A stretch of DNA of 5,700 bases from Helicobacteraceae bacterium (GTDB lineage Bacteria; Campylobacterota; Campylobacteria; Campylobacterales; Sulfurimonadaceae). The DNA lies in assembly GCA_030596305.1 (NCBI GenBank), contig JAUVKK010000069.1:1-5700 (forward strand), in the 5' to 3' direction. Below, one piece after another: positions 4,520 to 5,700 of this stretch. Numbering within the stretch: position 1 is the first letter of the stretch; each line of letters begins with the position of its first letter. The notes beneath the pieces are model-generated. The model ran no database searches, was not told where the DNA came from, and was given only the letters and a program-made list of their open reading frames with translations. A program made the position numbers and the translations under genes.

Positions 4520-5446
4520 TTGTTTGACGCCATAAAAAATGCACAGCATATTGTTTTAATTGCTCACATTAATCCAGATGCAGACTCTTTTGGCGCTGCA
4601 TCAGCGATGTACACTCACTTGATGCGTTTAGAGAAGAAAGTGACACTTTTTTGTGTCACGGAACGCATTAATCCCCGTTTGGCATTTTTACCATGGTTCG
4701 ATAAAATGCGCCATCAATTTCCTAAAGGTGCCGACCTCGCTATCAGTTTTGATTGCGGGGCCTATAAGCGGCTGGGTGTTGAGGTCCCGTGTGATCTGAT
4801 CAATATTGATCACCACAAAAGCAATGAAGCGTATGGCACAATCAATGTCATCGATACCACAGCGATCAGCACGACACAGGTACTTTTTGACCTTTTTCAC
4901 GAGAATGAGATCAAGGTGAATCCAAAAATGGCAACGGCACTTTACGCTGGTCTTTTGGATGATTCACACGGTTTTTTAGCACCAAAGACAGATGCAAGAA
5001 GCTTTAAAATGGCTGCTGCACTGACAGAGGCAAAGGCTGATATCAGTCTGTGTGCCAGGGAGCTTTTCCATCATAACTCTTTAGCCGCTTTGCGTCTTAA
5101 GGGAATGATGTTTGAGAAGATGTACCTGCTGTTTGAAGCACGTGTTGTCATTCATCTGGTCACCAAAGAGATGATGGCTGTTAGTGGCGGTCGTGAGGTC
5201 GATTGTGAAGCAGCACTCGAAGAGAGTATGGGCCTGCCTCATGTTGAGTTGGCATTAATGCTTCGTGAAAACCGCAACGGAAGTATAAAAGGCTCATTGC
5301 GTTCTATCGGTGCGCTTGATGTAGAAGGTATTGCTAAAAACTTTGGCGGCGGCGGTCACAGACATGCTGCAGGATTAGATATTGAGGGCAGCTCGCTAGA
5401 AGCGTGCTACCAAAAGTTATTAACTGTAATAAAAGAGGAGTTTTAG
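4520..5446 (+). CDS. DHH/DHHA1 phosphoesterase, NrnA-like (nanoRNase / pAp phosphatase)
   Basis: This is a 308-residue soluble enzyme of the DHH superfamily. The DHH domain carries HINPDADS (16-23), SFDCG (76-80, D78), NIDHH (95-99) and LLDDSH (145-150), the metal-binding Asp and His residues for two Mn2+ ions. The DHHA1 domain ends with FGGGGHRHAAG (275-285), the substrate-binding glycine motif. Size and motif spacing match NrnA-type proteins, which degrade 2-5 nt RNAs from one end and may dephosphorylate pAp. They are shorter than RecJ and lack its extra domains. The start is TTG (4520), with TAGG (4507-4510), which includes the nadC stop, 9 bases upstream. It lies 10 bases after nadC and directly before the next gene. 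Which substrate it prefers cannot be read from sequence. Confidence 0.9.
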   Translation: MFDAIKNAQHIVLIAHINPDADSFGAASAMYTHLMRLEKKVTLFCVTERINPRLAFLPWFDKMRHQFPKGADLAISFDCGAYKRLGVEVPCDLINIDHHKSNEAYGTINVIDTTAISTTQVLFDLFHENEIKVNPKMATALYAGLLDDSHGFLAPKTDARSFKMAAALTEAKADISLCARELFHHNSLAALRLKGMMFEKMYLLFEARVVIHLVTKEMMAVSGGREVDCEAALEESMGLPHVELALMLRENRNGSIKGSLRSIGALDVEGIAKNFGGGGHRHAAGLDIEGSSLEACYQKLLTVIKEEF

Positions 5447-5700
5447 ATGAGGAAAAAATCAAATTTTGGTTCGGTGATGTTAACGGTCACTTTTTTGGCG
5501 ATTATCGGTGGTGTAGTCTATCTGTATAACTCTGCGATGTTTGAACGGGCTAAACCGGCCATCACGATAGAAAACAGCGGCTACTGGAACCTTCGTGCCC
5601 CTCTTAACATCACGATCGATGATGCAAGCGGTCTTCTTGCTTATAAGGTGACTCTGCAGAGCGGTACAGAAAGTTTTGTCTTGGCTGATGAGCAGTTTGT
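5447..5700 (+). CDS. Single-pass membrane protein, N-terminal part (possible M23 murein peptidase)
   Basis: The first 84 codons of a gene leave the right edge. ATG 5447 directly follows the stop of the NrnA-like gene and has an excellent GAGGAG (5435-5440) six bases upstream. The protein begins with a basic MRKKS, a transmembrane helix or uncleaved signal anchor (about 9-27, VMLTVTFLAIIGGVVYLY), then a periplasmic-type region, FERAKPAITIENSGYWNLRA, and beta-rich sequence to the edge. No catalytic motif is inside the window. In Campylobacterota a membrane-anchored M23 peptidoglycan endopeptidase has this kind of N-terminus, and I recall one in this gene context, but that is memory and synteny rather than visible evidence. 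Confidence 0.8.
   Translation, partial: MRKKSNFGSVMLTVTFLAIIGGVVYLYNSAMFERAKPAITIENSGYWNLRAPLNITIDDASGLLAYKVTLQSGTESFVLADEQF

Noticed and set aside
1..5700. CRISPR array, tRNA, rRNA or phage attachment site
   Set aside because: No regularly spaced direct repeats, cloverleaf with CCA-type end, or rRNA-like sequence was seen on either strand.

Overview
The window looks like the chromosome of a Campylobacterota (epsilonproteobacterial) species, most likely a free-living Sulfurimonas-type organism. The strongest clue is the response regulator at 789-1460. Its C-terminal DNA-binding half reads almost like Helicobacter pylori HsrA (HP1043), and its 223-residue length matches. The NadA and NadC sequences and the frequent TTG starts fit the same group. 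Species cannot be decided from the sequence alone.

Layout. Minus strand, in transcription order: plsY (2482-1868), folB (1864-1541), the hsrA-type regulator (1460-789), a gene-free stretch of about 420 bases (788-369), then the N-terminus of a membrane sensor, probably a histidine kinase, which starts at 368 and leaves the window at base 1. Plus strand: nadA (about 2693/2699-3697), nadC (3697-4509), a DHH/DHHA1 NrnA-type phosphoesterase (4520-5446), and the start of a single-pass membrane protein (5447 onward) that may be an M23-type murein peptidase. The two blocks diverge from a roughly 210-base region (2483-2692) that holds promoter candidates in both directions and a perfect 14-bp hairpin in the nadA leader.

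How the genes relate. nadA and nadC perform consecutive steps of de novo NAD synthesis (quinolinate formation, then conversion to nicotinate mononucleotide). They overlap by one base, so coupled translation is likely. The NrnA-like gene and the membrane-protein gene follow without gaps or terminators, making a tight four-gene operon. plsY (phospholipid acyl transfer) and folB (folate synthesis) are separated by 3 bases. The regulator follows 80 bases later with its own candidate promoter.

The least ordinary feature is a 267-base element at 431-697 between the regulator and the sensor gene. It has 32-bp terminal inverted repeats (31/32 identical, the one difference being a G-T pair) enclosing two further long hairpin arms. 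The layout is a three-way junction, with G-T wobbles preserved in every stem and the two arm interiors partly complementary to each other. It encodes no visible protein. It could be a MITE-like insertion, a structured RNA, or both. A second point is that this HsrA-type receiver keeps the canonical phosphorylation residues that H. pylori HsrA has lost, and a probable sensor kinase gene lies downstream on the same strand.
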